From assembly GCA_003538625.1 (NCBI GenBank), contig DPRR01000001.1:62001-126000 (forward strand): a stretch of 64,000 nucleotides of DNA, in the 5' to 3' direction. The translations under genes and the position numbers were made by a program. The notes beneath the pieces are model-generated. The model saw only the letters and a program-made list of their open reading frames with translations, was not told the DNA's origin and did not search any database. The stretch comes from Ignavibacteriales bacterium (GTDB lineage Bacteria > Bacteroidota > Ignavibacteria > Ignavibacteriales > Ignavibacteriaceae). This document shows, one piece after another, positions 49,704-59,284 of this stretch. The number at the start of each line of letters is the position of its first letter. The stretch's first letter is position 1.

Positions 49704-52088
49704 TCAAACTAATTTTCTCCAATTGGAAATATGAAATTCCTCATTAAGCATATAATAAACTCCTACTTTTATCATATCTTCTACAACAAACCAGATTAAA
49801 CAATATATCCAAACTAGACCGGCAGTCTGCCAACCGATTGGCTGCATAAATAAACCTTCTGCAGCTATAATGGTTGCAACAATCTGGGTTAAAATTACAG
49901 CACCGAATAATTTACCGGAAGGTTTTGTATTCCAGAAAAATCCTTTCGTCCTCGCCACAAAAACGGTTAAGTGTCCTGCCAGTGATAGTTTCAAATAAAT
50001 CATCGTTTGCAGGAATTCTTTTGGCAAATGATAAACAACATCACCGAGATAAAATAATCCAAAAGACTCTATTACACCTAATACTCCAAGTGAAATTGCG
50101 ATAGTAAATACAAGTGGCATATTCCATTTTTCAGGAGTACTTGAGCCCTTGACGCTGTCATATGCAATGGAAAGTATAGCACCATCATTAAGTAACGCTA
50201 AAAGCACTATCATTACTGCTGTTACGGGATAAAAATTAAAAACGAGAATAGATAAAGTCATAAAAAAAAGTATTCGAACAGTCTCAGTAATTCTATAAAT
50301 CACATAACTATTCATTCTCTGAAAAATTTTTCTGCTTTCTTTAATAGCATCAATGATTACTGATAAACCCGGTGAGAGAAGCACAATATCAGCTGCGGCT
50401 TTAGCTGCGTCCGTTGCGCCTGAAACAGCAATACCACAATCTGCTTTTTTAAGAGCAGGTGCATCGTTAACTCCATCTCCGGTCATTCCCACTATATACT
50501 TTTTTCTTTGAAGAACCTCAATTATATGATATTTATGCTCCGGAAATACTTCCGAAAATCCATCGGCTTTTTCTATCTCATCATCAATAGAACTTTTATT
50601 TAACGGATTTGTATCCGCAAATAATTTTGCATCCAATATATTTTTTCCTAGACCAAGTTGGCTTGCAGTTTCAATTGCAATAGCTCTTTGATCACCCGTT
50701 GCCATTTTAATTTTTACACCGTAATCTTTTGCAGCTTTTATGGTTGATTTTGAATCTTCTCTCGGCGGATCAAACAGAGAAATAATTCCTATAAACTGCC
50801 ACTCATCATGATCGTTGGTTCTGGCTACTCCTAATGATCTAAATCCGCGTGAAGCAAACTCGTCTATTTTTTTATTTACTTCAGTTTCAATTTCTAATTT
50901 GTTCTTGGGAAGTGAAAGAATTACTTGTGGAGCCCCTTTAGAAACCCTGAACTTTTTTCCATCTTTATTTGTGATTAATGCTTCGGTTCTTTTTTTAACC
51001 GGATCAAAAGGATCAAAACTTTCAACTTTATAATCATTAATAACATTTTTATCAGAAAGTCCTTTAAAAATAGTACTATCAATAGGATCCTGATTTTCTG
51101 TTTCAGAAGCAAGAGCAGCAAATAGAATTAGCTCTTCTTTGTTAATACCTTTGCTTAAATAAAATTCACCGAGAGATAATTTATTTTGTGTCAAGGTTCC
51201 CGTTTTATCGGATATAAGAATGTTTATCCCGGCAAGTTCTTCGATAGATGATAGTTTTCTTACAACAGCATTTTTTGCAGAGAGCAATTTAGCACCAACC
51301 GCCATTGTAACTGACAATACCGTTGGCATGGCAACCGGGATAGCCGCAATTGTTAACACAAAAGAAAATTTTAAAATTTGCAGAAACGGATCCCCTCTGA
51401 AGATAGAAGTAAATAAAATTATAGCAACTAATATTATCGCAAGAATTATTAAATAATTACCGATCTTCAAAACAGCCTTTTGAAAATGACTGATATTATG
51501 AACTCCTTCAATAAGCAAAGCTGTTTTACCAAAGTAAGTTCTGGTTCCTGTCGATTTTACTTCAGCCTCTGATTCCCCCTGCTTTACTACCGAACTGGAA
51601 TAAATTAAATCGTTTATTTTTTTGTCTGCTGGTAAAGATTCGCCCGTAAGCGCTGATTCATCAATTTTAAGATCTCCAGGATCCATCAAAACACAATCTG
51701 CTGGAATAATATCCCCTAGTTTAAGTTTGATTAAGTCGCCCGGCACCAATTCACTTGCATCAATAGCTTTCCACTGCCCATCTCTTTTAACCCTGGATTT
51801 AAGTGCAAGATTTTTCTTTAAAGCTTTAATAGCACTATCTGCCTGATGTTCTTCAATAAACCCAACCAAAGCATTTACTAACAAAAGAGCAGTAATAATT
51901 ATTAAATCTGTCCAATCTTGAATAATTGCTGAAAGAATAATTGCGGCTTCAATCATCCAGGGAATAGGTCCCCAGAGATAACTTAGGAATTTTAAGATTG
52001 GAGATTGAACTTTTTCAATCAGTTCATTTGGGCCATATTGGTGTAAGAGTTTATTGGCTTCAACGGTAGTAAGACCATTCGTTGACAT
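49704..52088 (-). CDS. plasma-membrane proton-efflux P-type ATPase (P3A)
   Basis: 794 residues. P-type ATPase landmarks: DESALTGESLPADK (actuator domain), ILISDKTGTLTQNKL with the phosphorylated Asp near residue 297, KGAPQVILSLPK (nucleotide site) and TGDGVNDAPALKKADCGIAV. The N-terminal KLLHQYGPNELIEK matches the cation-ATPase N domain. Membrane segments follow the fungal/plant H+-ATPase pattern (PVAMPTVLSVTMAVGAKLL). It probably exports protons at the cost of ATP. The regulatory C-terminal tail of eukaryotic pumps is absent. The HEAT gene follows. Confidence 0.9.
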   Translation of the reverse strand: MSTNGLTTVEANKLLHQYGPNELIEKVQSPILKFLSYLWGPIPWMIEAAIILSAIIQDWTDLIIITALLLVNALVGFIEEHQADSAIKALKKNLALKSRVKRDGQWKAIDASELVPGDLIKLKLGDIIPADCVLMDPGDLKIDESALTGESLPADKKINDLIYSSSVVKQGESEAEVKSTGTRTYFGKTALLIEGVHNISHFQKAVLKIGNYLIILAIILVAIILFTSIFRGDPFLQILKFSFVLTIAAIPVAMPTVLSVTMAVGAKLLSAKNAVVRKLSSIEELAGINILISDKTGTLTQNKLSLGEFYLSKGINKEELILFAALASETENQDPIDSTIFKGLSDKNVINDYKVESFDPFDPVKKRTEALITNKDGKKFRVSKGAPQVILSLPKNKLEIETEVNKKIDEFASRGFRSLGVARTNDHDEWQFIGIISLFDPPREDSKSTIKAAKDYGVKIKMATGDQRAIAIETASQLGLGKNILDAKLFADTNPLNKSSIDDEIEKADGFSEVFPEHKYHIIEVLQRKKYIVGMTGDGVNDAPALKKADCGIAVSGATDAAKAAADIVLLSPGLSVIIDAIKESRKIFQRMNSYVIYRITETVRILFFMTLSILVFNFYPVTAVMIVLLALLNDGAILSIAYDSVKGSSTPEKWNMPLVFTIAISLGVLGVIESFGLFYLGDVVYHLPKEFLQTMIYLKLSLAGHLTVFVARTKGFFWNTKPSGKLFGAVILTQIVATIIAAEGLFMQPIGWQTAGLVWIYCLIWFVVEDMIKVGVYYMLNEEFHISNWRKLV

Positions 52089-52208
52089 TTTTTATTTGCC
52101 TGTATATTTTAGTTTTATTCTCCATTACTGGATTTGAAAACTAATGTAACATAATTTCTGTCAACTTTCATTAGTATAAAATTATTATTCTTTGATGTTT
52201 GTTTATTA

Positions 52209-53438
52209 TCACTTTAAATAAATCATTTTTTTTGTTTCAACATCAGTGTCGTTTTTTAATCTATAAAAATACACTCCCGAGGATAAACTGCTTGCATCAA
52301 ATTTTGCTTCGTAATTTCCTGGAGATTTGTACTCATCAACAAGTGTTGCCACTTCCCTGCCAAGTAAATCATAAACTCTAAGTGATACAAATTGAAAACC
52401 ATTAATTGAATAACTAATACTTGTGCTTGGATTAAATGGATTTGGATAGTTTTGTTCAAGTTTAAAATTAACGGGATTTTCTATTGGATCTAATGATGTT
52501 GTTTCAAGTTCATCATACCATAATCCATCATTTGTTGCTGCCCAAATTTTAATATCGTAAATATAAAGCTGCCGCAAAAACTGAAACTGATGATCAAAAA
52601 TACTCCAGTTATTACCAAAGTCATCTGAATACCAGACAAAAAAATCATTTCCGCTTGATCGGGTATATCCGGCATAAATTCTGTTTTTATCTTTAGTAAA
52701 ACTTACAACCGACATATTCATTGCAGATATACCAACAGAATCAAACGTATTTCCTTCATCTGTACTTTTATAAATACCAAAACGGCTTCCGGAAAAAACA
52801 ATGTTGCCGGTTGAAAGAAATGCGTTAGGTGTTGTATAAATACCCTGTGGAGTTTGAATTCTTTTTTCAATCCACTTAGATGAACCTTTTGGACGGAGAT
52901 AGTAAAATCCACTTCCACCGGCACTTACAATTAAGTTATTATTAGTTACTGCAATATCATTGATCGTCCAGGCTATGTTAGATGGGAGGTTTTGGTTGTA
53001 ATCATACCACTCATTAGTATTGTTAACTAAATAATAAACTCCACCTCCATCAGTAGCGTAAAATATCGTATCACCGGAAGCAACAAATTTCTTAGCATAA
53101 AATGCAAAGTCAATAAGACCAAGATTAAATGATTGCCAGGACATCCCATTATCTGAACTAATGTAAACTCCGCTGCCGTAAGTTCCAACAAAAAGTTTTT
53201 CTCCATATTTAAACAAAGCAGTAATTTCGATTGGTTGACTTGTTACAATTGAAGCCTGCCATGTTTTTCCTTTATCAGTGCTTATATAAAGTGAATCACC
53301 ACCAACATAGATGTTATCATCATCAAAAAGAGCAGAATAAATAAATGGAGATGTTATTTGCTCAATTTTATTCCATTGTGCAAAGTATTGTGATGAAAAA
53401 ATTATACTAATTGCTAATGTGCAAATAATTTGTCGCAT
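52209..53438 (-). CDS. secreted beta-propeller protein with T9SS sorting domain
   Basis: 409 residues. Signal peptide MRQIICTLAISIIFSSQYFA. Then repeats like SLYISTDKGKTWQASI and GVYISSDNGMSWQSFN, with the Asp-box S-x-D-x-G-x-x-W typical of BNR/sortilin-like propellers. The C-terminal 80 residues are the sorting domain EQNYPNPFNPSTSISYSING...KKMIYLK. It probably ends up on the cell surface; its ligand is unknown. A single-gene unit after the P-type ATPase. Confidence 0.82.
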   Translation of the reverse strand: MRQIICTLAISIIFSSQYFAQWNKIEQITSPFIYSALFDDDNIYVGGDSLYISTDKGKTWQASIVTSQPIEITALFKYGEKLFVGTYGSGVYISSDNGMSWQSFNLGLIDFAFYAKKFVASGDTIFYATDGGGVYYLVNNTNEWYDYNQNLPSNIAWTINDIAVTNNNLIVSAGGSGFYYLRPKGSSKWIEKRIQTPQGIYTTPNAFLSTGNIVFSGSRFGIYKSTDEGNTFDSVGISAMNMSVVSFTKDKNRIYAGYTRSSGNDFFVWYSDDFGNNWSIFDHQFQFLRQLYIYDIKIWAATNDGLWYDELETTSLDPIENPVNFKLEQNYPNPFNPSTSISYSINGFQFVSLRVYDLLGREVATLVDEYKSPGNYEAKFDASSLSSGVYFYRLKNDTDVETKKMIYLK

Positions 53439-53624
53439 AGTTTATCGTGTTTTGTTTTATGATTATCGAATTATTTAGAATTGACGCTGCAATTTTAAAC
53501 CCTGAATAAAATCAAAGCAAGAATCTTTTTTAATAATTGGATATGCGTTGAAAATTCCTGATGAATAGTGATAAGAGATGATATAGTCTTTATTTACCGA
53601 TAACGAAGTTGAACAAAAACAATA

Positions 53625-54467
53625 TTACTTAAGTATAATATTTGCAATAACCGGATAATGATCTGAGGGATATAAACCATTAAACGTCGTTGTGTCTATT
53701 GTGTGATTTAGCACTTTAGTTTTGTCATTCACAAAAATAAAATCAATTTTGTTATCCGGCTGGATTTCCTTCCCAAATCCATTGAAAGTAATATTGCCGC
53801 CAGTGTTTTCTGTTTTAGAAATAGATTTCGAATCAAATAGCCGGCTTGTAATAATTTTATAACCTTCTGAACTTGATGTGTAATTAAAATCACCAGAAAG
53901 AATTATAGAATAATCTGCTAAGTACTTGCCAATTTCATTTATAAGCAATCTTGAGCTTTCAGTTCTTGCTGTTTCACCGATATGATCAAAGTGCGTATTA
54001 AAATAATAAAATTCTTTTGATGATATTAAATCTTTCATCTTAATAATTGTTACAGTTCTTTTAAACATTGCATCCCAGCCTTTGGACACAATCTTAGGTG
54101 TTTCTGAAAGCCAGAGTGTTTGTTTTTCTTCAGGTATAAATCGATTTTTTCTGTAAAGAATAGCTGTTGATTCTCCGCCCTCTTTTCCATCTTCACGACT
54201 TACACCATACCAGTCATACTCATCCAGCATTTCAATCAAATCATTTACCTGAAACATTTCCGCTTCCTGCAAACCAATCAAATCAGGATTATGATTTTTA
54301 ATTACATATGCAACCAAATATTTTCTTTTGCTCCAATTATCTACATCAGAAGAATCTTCACAATATCCGCAGCGGATGTTGTATGTCATCACCTTTATGT
54401 TTTCAGTTTGAGCAAAAACAGTTGTAGACAATAACAATATTAAAAATACCACAACTATATTTTTCAT
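53625..54467 (-). CDS. endonuclease/exonuclease/phosphatase family protein, secreted
   Basis: 280 residues from the ATG at 54467 (MKNIVVVFLILLLSTTVFAQ, signal peptide); a TTG six codons upstream is not needed. EEP-fold motifs follow: KVMTYNIRCG (Asn metal ligand), LIGLQEAEMFQ (Glu), HFDHIGETARTESS (His), ILSGDFNYTSSSEGYKI (Asp-x-Asn), IDFIFVND and a C-terminal PSDHYPVIANI with the catalytic Asp-His. It is a Mg2+-dependent phosphodiesterase of the DNase I/sphingomyelinase fold and acts outside the cytoplasm. Substrate is not clear. Confidence 0.87.
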   Translation of the reverse strand: MKNIVVVFLILLLSTTVFAQTENIKVMTYNIRCGYCEDSSDVDNWSKRKYLVAYVIKNHNPDLIGLQEAEMFQVNDLIEMLDEYDWYGVSREDGKEGGESTAILYRKNRFIPEEKQTLWLSETPKIVSKGWDAMFKRTVTIIKMKDLISSKEFYYFNTHFDHIGETARTESSRLLINEIGKYLADYSIILSGDFNYTSSSEGYKIITSRLFDSKSISKTENTGGNITFNGFGKEIQPDNKIDFIFVNDKTKVLNHTIDTTTFNGLYPSDHYPVIANIILK

Positions 54468-54514
54468 AGAAAAACGACCTTCCAAATTTACTTTAGATTG
54501 TAAAAACTTGACGG

Positions 54515-54560
54515 CTTAGCGTCTTTGCGTGAAATTAGCTTTTCTCTCGCAGAGGCGCAA
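54515..54560. repeat. short dispersed repeat (AGCGTCTTTGCGTGAAATT type)
   Basis: The same 19 bases as at 5157-5175 occur here, followed by CTCTCGCAGAGGCGCAAAAA, which is the other arm of that palindrome type. It lies between the EEP phosphatase and DUF2779 genes. Confidence 0.6.
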
Positions 54561-54573
54561 AAATTCTTAAACT

Positions 54574-56049
54574 CTATATTGATTCTAATTTTTCTAATAG
54601 TCTAACCATTGCATAAGTATCCATCTTACAGTACTCGGTTAAGTTATTTCTGATCTCAGCAATCCGCATGAGGTCTGTTTCAAAGTAAAGACTTTCAAAA
54701 GCAACCGATGCAAGTCCACCTTCATTAATTTCCAGATTTTCATAACTCAGTTCAGGTATCAACGCAGGCAAAACATATTTTATAGAATAGGACCCCTGCA
54801 TTTTATAAGTATAATAATATTTTTTCTGGAATGGCAGCATTAAATCTTTTATGCGATTAATTCTTTCTTCGATTACCTTTTTATAATTTGGGAAAGACTC
54901 GGCAATTTCTTTTAACCGAAGCGTCTCAAATGATTTATTATACGTTAAAATATCTCCACCACCCTTTGTATCCCGTAATAGGTTTTCAATAAATTTAATA
55001 CGAGGATCAGTCCCTGCATCAGCGAGAAACTCAAAATGTTCTGCTTTGCCATTTTTGTTTTTTTTGTGATGAAGTGAATACTGAAATGGAATTTGCTGAT
55101 ATGGTTTTGAGTTGTCAAACATCGGCACAGCGGGCTGGAATGTTTCAAAGTCCATAAAGTAAAGCGGGTAACTTAAATCCGATAAAAATTCTTTAATTGC
55201 TTTTTTATCGATTAAATCCTTTTTGCTTTTATAAACATCAAGCTGCAGTTTAGCATTTTTAGAAAGTTCTACATCTTCGGTCAAATCATCTAACCTTATA
55301 ATTCCGCTTCTGTAAAGATCATATTTTTTATTAAGATGAATTCCTGAAAGATCGAATACAGAATTTTCAGGAATGTGTTTACGGCAGTATTCATAAAAGC
55401 CGCAGATGTAGGGATCATAACAATGCTCACCTATATCAATTACAGGCACTGATCTTTTTGCTAAAACTTTTTTAAATCTTGTTACATTTTCTTCTACCCA
55501 TTTTTGTAATGGAAGAATTAGTTTCAAAACTGATTCTGTGATGAAGAGTTCTTCAAAATTGAGCTTACCTTTTCTAACATACTGATTATTGATGTAAGTG
55601 ATTGAAAAATCCTTAATCTTATATCCGCAGTTTGATATAACCCAATACTGCAATGCAGCATCTCGTATGTAAGTTTCTGAAATTGAAGTTGAACTTTTTA
55701 CTTCAAAAACTCTTAAACCTGATTTTTCATTTACAACTATATCCGCAACCGAAAGCACATCACTAAAGTTAAACGAAGCCTCATAAATAACTTTTTGTTT
55801 ATTCGCTAATAGTTCCTTTGTATGCTTAACTGCTTTATCATATTCAAATTGTGTGGCAGGTGATGCATCAATTCCATCTGGAAAAAGCTGCTGCGCAAGT
55901 TTTCCTACATCTGTTCCGCGTTTAAATATTGCTTTCTGCATATCAGAAAGCTGATCCATTTCTTTGTAGTGATATTTATAAAGATAAAGATGCTTTTCGC
56001 ATTGTACACCGCGAACGAATGAAGACTTACTAAGAAGATGTGAACCCAT
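54574..56049 (-). CDS. DUF2779 nuclease (Cas4-like PD-(D/E)XK plus RNase H-like domains)
   Basis: 491 residues from the ATG at 56049 (MGSHLLSKSSFVRGVQCEKH); a longer start is less likely. The N-terminal half resembles Cas4/AddB nucleases: Cys in VRGVQCEKH, then VADIVV (Asp) and LRVFEVKSS (ExK), then Cys in EHCYDPYICGFYEYC, giving four cysteines for a possible [4Fe-4S] cluster. The C-terminal half is the DUF2779 domain, an RNase H-like DEDD exonuclease: YFMDFETFQP (DxE), ILTYNKSFE and YCKMDTYAMVRLLEKL. Both nuclease centres look intact. A repair or defence role is plausible; no CRISPR genes are near. Confidence 0.85.
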   Translation of the reverse strand: MGSHLLSKSSFVRGVQCEKHLYLYKYHYKEMDQLSDMQKAIFKRGTDVGKLAQQLFPDGIDASPATQFEYDKAVKHTKELLANKQKVIYEASFNFSDVLSVADIVVNEKSGLRVFEVKSSTSISETYIRDAALQYWVISNCGYKIKDFSITYINNQYVRKGKLNFEELFITESVLKLILPLQKWVEENVTRFKKVLAKRSVPVIDIGEHCYDPYICGFYEYCRKHIPENSVFDLSGIHLNKKYDLYRSGIIRLDDLTEDVELSKNAKLQLDVYKSKKDLIDKKAIKEFLSDLSYPLYFMDFETFQPAVPMFDNSKPYQQIPFQYSLHHKKNKNGKAEHFEFLADAGTDPRIKFIENLLRDTKGGGDILTYNKSFETLRLKEIAESFPNYKKVIEERINRIKDLMLPFQKKYYYTYKMQGSYSIKYVLPALIPELSYENLEINEGGLASVAFESLYFETDLMRIAEIRNNLTEYCKMDTYAMVRLLEKLESI

Positions 56050-56150
56050 TAAAAATCCAATCTGCAATAATTTTATATTATAATTTAATCTTTTTGCAAT
56101 TGAGATTAGAAAATATTTTTCCAATTTTAACAATAAAAACTGATTATAAT

Positions 56151-56594
56151 ATGATAAAAACCTGCATTACTTTTCTTGCACTAATACTTACGCTCAATCT
56201 ATTTGCGCAGGATAAGCGATATACCCACGATTCTGAAAACGGATATATGTGGCAGGATTTTGAAAAGCGGATGATTGCAAGGGATTTGAAATATGATTTT
56301 TTGAGCGCAATGCTTGATAATCAAAAATTAAAAAAATTATCCGGAAATTATGAAAGTAGTTTAGGCTGCGAAATAGAGATGGGCAAAGTTCAAAATGAAA
56401 GCAAAAACAACTTTGATTTACATCTAATAGTTAAGATGATAGACAATTTTTATTCCACTAATGAAAACCTGATCATCCCAATTAACTATGCTTATTGTTA
56501 TTGCATTAAGGAGCTGGCGGGTTATAAATCAGGTGAATTGGAATCTTACCGGTTAAAATTAATTAATTTTTCAAAATTAACTTTAGAACAATAG
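56151..56594 (+). CDS. small secreted protein, unknown function
   Basis: 147 residues from the ATG at 56151, giving MIKTCITFLALILTLNLFAQ as signal peptide; an open extension back to 56040 overlaps the divergent DUF2779 gene and is rejected. The mature part has NGYMWQDFEKRMIARDLKYD and is helical with two close cysteines in INYAYCYCIKEL. Pattern GYMW-x-F suggests a family seen in Bacteroidota but I cannot name it. It overlaps the end of the convergent HTH gene by 12 bp. Confidence 0.55.
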   Translation: MIKTCITFLALILTLNLFAQDKRYTHDSENGYMWQDFEKRMIARDLKYDFLSAMLDNQKLKKLSGNYESSLGCEIEMGKVQNESKNNFDLHLIVKMIDNFYSTNENLIIPINYAYCYCIKELAGYKSGELESYRLKLINFSKLTLEQ

Positions 56595-56792
56595 TGGTTC
56601 TTCAGGTTTCTTTTTGGATTTTTTTTCTTTTTTCTGTTCTTTAAGAAAATCAGCAAAATCTTCTTTAGAAATGATATATATCTTACCCACCTGTGTGGAT
56701 TTTAATGATCCGTTTCTTATGTGGTACAATACTCCTGAATGACTCATATCCAAAAGTTTTGCAACCTCCTGTACACTAAATAGCTCTTTCAT
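56583..56792 (-). CDS. excisionase-like helix-turn-helix protein
   Basis: 69 residues. The fold is that of the HTH_17/MerR-like DNA-binding domains: MKELFSVQEVAKLLDMSHSG, VLYHIRNGSLKSTQVGKIYI and SKEDFADFLKEQ. The tail is Lys-rich (KKEKKSKKKPEE). Such proteins act as excisionases or small regulators. No integrase or phage gene is nearby, so its role is open. It overlaps the 3' end of the secreted protein gene on the other strand. Confidence 0.8.
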   Translation of the reverse strand: MKELFSVQEVAKLLDMSHSGVLYHIRNGSLKSTQVGKIYIISKEDFADFLKEQKKEKKSKKKPEEPLLF

Positions 56793-56915
56793 AAGGCTTT
56801 CAAGATTACTGAATTCTTCTTACAGCCTTAAATTAAGCAGTTAAAATCATAGTTTCAATCAGATTTTTTAAGAGAGGAACTAAACAAAGACAGGAATTGG
56901 CAAGGGAAAGCCTTT

Positions 56916-56945
56916 CTATGCGTCCCTACTTCTAAAAACGCATAG
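56916..56945. other. hairpin CTATGCGT...ACGCATAG
   Basis: Eight-base perfect stem (56916-56923 with 56938-56945) around a 14-base loop, in the 171-bp gap between the HTH gene and the small membrane protein gene. AGAGTT/AACTCT form a second inverted pair just after it. There is no T-run, so it is not clearly a terminator. Confidence 0.45.
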
Positions 56946-56963
56946 TAAGAGTTCGCGGAAATC

Positions 56964-57155
56964 TTAGCGTAACTCTAAGACAGCGTTAACAGCTTTTCTT
57001 CGATGACGCTTATCTTTTATCAAGGCTGATAGATAAACTCCCGCAAATAATGCTAGCGCTGAACCTAAAACTATTATACTTATCGTTAATGTATTACTCA
57101 TACTAAAAATGTAAATCATTATTTGAATTGATGCGAAAACTAATATTGATTTCAA
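56964..57155 (-). CDS. small membrane protein
   Basis: 63 residues from a TTG start that has AAGGAGAATT directly before it, a strong ribosome site in this genome. Two hydrophobic stretches, SILVFASIQIMIYIFSM and ISIIVLGSALALFAGVYLSA, suggest two membrane helices, followed by a basic tail (KDKRHRRK). No family is recognised. Shadow ORFs do not overlap it. It is divergent from the UbiA operon. Confidence 0.5.
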   Translation of the reverse strand: MKSILVFASIQIMIYIFSMSNTLTISIIVLGSALALFAGVYLSALIKDKRHRRKAVNAVLELR

Positions 57156-57360
57156 AATTCTCCTTATTAATTATGATTTGCGGTTAAAAAATAGTTATAG
57201 CTGGTTTACTGAGTGTTAAGCTAAAATTAACATAAAGTTATCAAATTGTTAAGCAATAATTATTTTGACAATTTTTTGACAACTCTGAGTGTAAATCCAT
57301 TCAAATTACCTTTGAGTCTTAACAGGTTTTTACCAAAAATATTTTTTAGCAATAATAAAA

Positions 57361-58350
57361 ATGGAATCAGTAACAACAAATCAATATCACAAAACAATTT
57401 CGATTGCATTTGCAAAAGATTATTTCATTACAATGCGTCCTTATCTTCTGTTTGTTTCGGGTGTAACAGGAATTTGTGGAATGTCTTTTATTGATGATCC
57501 CGAAATTTCTAAAATCATTTTAATTTTTCTTGCTTCATTTCTTTCTTATGGATTTGGTCAGGCGTTAACAGATGTTTTTCAAACTGATACTGATTCAATA
57601 TCATCTCCATACCGCCCTTTAACAAAAGGATGGATTTCCAAAACACAAGTTTTATCTACCAGTTTAATTGGTCTGATATTCTGTGTCGGTGTTTTTGCTA
57701 TCTACAACAATATAAATCTTTTACTGGGATTATTATCCGGAATAGGTTTGGCAACTTACACTTTCTTCAAAAAGAAATTTTGGGCAGGACCATTTTATAA
57801 CGCCTGGATTGTAGGAGTTTTATTTTTAATGGCTTTTTTAGGCGGATCAGACATTAGCGCACTAACAAATAATCCAAAGTTAATCTATTCATTATTTGCT
57901 GTCTTTTTTGGATATGCAAACTTTGTTCTTGTTGGATATTTTAAAGATGTTGAAGCCGATAAACTTACAGGTTATAATACTTTGCCTGTAGTTTATGGAA
58001 GAAGAATTGCCTCTGTTGTTTCAAATATTTTTGGACTTCTTACAATTATATCTTCCATCCTGGTTTTTACAAACTCGTCTTTTTTAAAAGATATACTGGC
58101 AAATAATCTTTATGCCGTAGCCATTTTAGTTGTTGGAATTGTCGTCATGATTCTTTGTCAGATTTTTGTTCACTTCATTAAAAATGATATTGAAGCCAGT
58201 AAAGCAATTAGTCTATCAGTCCATGCTTACATTATCTTACTTTCATCAATAGTTATACTTAACAACCCCGAATGGATTATTCCGATAATCATATTTTATT
58301 TATTGTTCAATCTAACAATCTCATTAAGACCGGCTAAAAATCAGATTTGA
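57361..58350 (+). CDS. UbiA-family prenyltransferase
   Basis: 329 residues, 8-9 membrane helices. The first prenyl-diphosphate motif is DVFQTDTDSISSPYRPLTKG (about 79-98), close to the NDxxDxxxD...RPL pattern but with Thr in place of Asn. The second is YFKDVEADKLTGYNTLPVVY (about 200-219) with the DxxxD motif. The enzyme transfers a prenyl chain to an aromatic or glycerol acceptor in the membrane. It is the first gene of a unit with the lipid kinase (1 bp away) and the ThiL-like gene, so a lipid or quinone product is likely. Not clearly MenA, UbiA or DGGGP synthase. Confidence 0.85.
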   Translation: MESVTTNQYHKTISIAFAKDYFITMRPYLLFVSGVTGICGMSFIDDPEISKIILIFLASFLSYGFGQALTDVFQTDTDSISSPYRPLTKGWISKTQVLSTSLIGLIFCVGVFAIYNNINLLLGLLSGIGLATYTFFKKKFWAGPFYNAWIVGVLFLMAFLGGSDISALTNNPKLIYSLFAVFFGYANFVLVGYFKDVEADKLTGYNTLPVVYGRRIASVVSNIFGLLTIISSILVFTNSSFLKDILANNLYAVAILVVGIVVMILCQIFVHFIKNDIEASKAISLSVHAYIILLSSIVILNNPEWIIPIIIFYLLFNLTISLRPAKNQI

Positions 58351-58351
58351 A

Positions 58352-59284
58352 ATGAACGTCATATTAAATACATACGCAGCTGGTGGAAGAGCTGAAAAAA
58401 AATGGAATTCTGTTAAGGATATTGTTATAGGGAAATTCAGTGATTGCAAAATAATTAATGTGGAGGAAATTGACTCGCTTGAAAAAATAGTAAGAAGTGC
58501 GATTGAAACTGAAGATTCTAATTTTATTATTGCCGGCGGAGACGGAACGGTAAATAATTTTGTTAATTCTATTATGGAGGTTTTAAATGAAGACGAAATT
58601 AAAAACATTAAAATCGGTGTTGCTGGAATTGGCTCGAGTAATGATTTTTGTAAGTCATTTAATCCGGAAAGCTTTATAAATAATATCCCTTGCAAAATTA
58701 ATTTTGAAAACACTCAACTTAGAGATGCCGGATTGATCCGATATAAGGCAGAAGGGAAAATAAAAGAAAAATATTTTCTACTTAACGCAAGTATCGGGGT
58801 TACTGCTGAAGCCAACAATCTTTTTAACAATCCTGATTTTATTCTGAAATTTTTAAAGAAATATTTTACAAAAACAGCAATTTTATATGCCGCAGCAAAA
58901 GCTATTTTTACTTATAAAAATTATGAAGCAAGAATAATTTTTGATTCTTTTGAAACTTATTCGTTCCGGATTTCCAATCTATCCATCATAAAAAATCCAA
59001 ATATTTCAGGTGATCTTTCATATCCCGGTGAAGCAAATTATCAGAATGGATTATATGACATCTATCTTGCACACTCTATGAATAAGTTAGATCTGATTCA
59101 GCTTTTAAGATTATTGAGTAAGAAAGTTTTTCCTAAAAAAGATAAAACCGGGTATTGTAAAACTTCAAAAATTAAAGTGACTGCAATGAATGATTTTTTA
59201 ATAGAGTTTGATGGAGAAATAATTTCAACAAATTATGCAGAGTTCTCAATCTTAAATAAATATTTAAACATATGCGACAGCTAA
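58352..59284 (+). CDS. DagK/LCB5-type lipid kinase
   Basis: 310 residues. The ATP-binding motif is FIIAGGDGTVNNFVNSI (about 59-75), typical of diacylglycerol and sphingosine kinases, followed by KIGVAGIGSSNDFCKSF. The C-terminal beta-rich domain (FEGE/FDGEI-like FLIEFDGEII) completes the fold. It phosphorylates a membrane lipid alcohol. It lies one base after the UbiA gene and overlaps the next gene by 13 bp. Together with an alpha-oxoamine synthase 1.4 kb downstream this suggests a sphingoid- or prenyl-lipid pathway. Confidence 0.85.
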   Translation: MNVILNTYAAGGRAEKKWNSVKDIVIGKFSDCKIINVEEIDSLEKIVRSAIETEDSNFIIAGGDGTVNNFVNSIMEVLNEDEIKNIKIGVAGIGSSNDFCKSFNPESFINNIPCKINFENTQLRDAGLIRYKAEGKIKEKYFLLNASIGVTAEANNLFNNPDFILKFLKKYFTKTAILYAAAKAIFTYKNYEARIIFDSFETYSFRISNLSIIKNPNISGDLSYPGEANYQNGLYDIYLAHSMNKLDLIQLLRLLSKKVFPKKDKTGYCKTSKIKVTAMNDFLIEFDGEIISTNYAEFSILNKYLNICDS

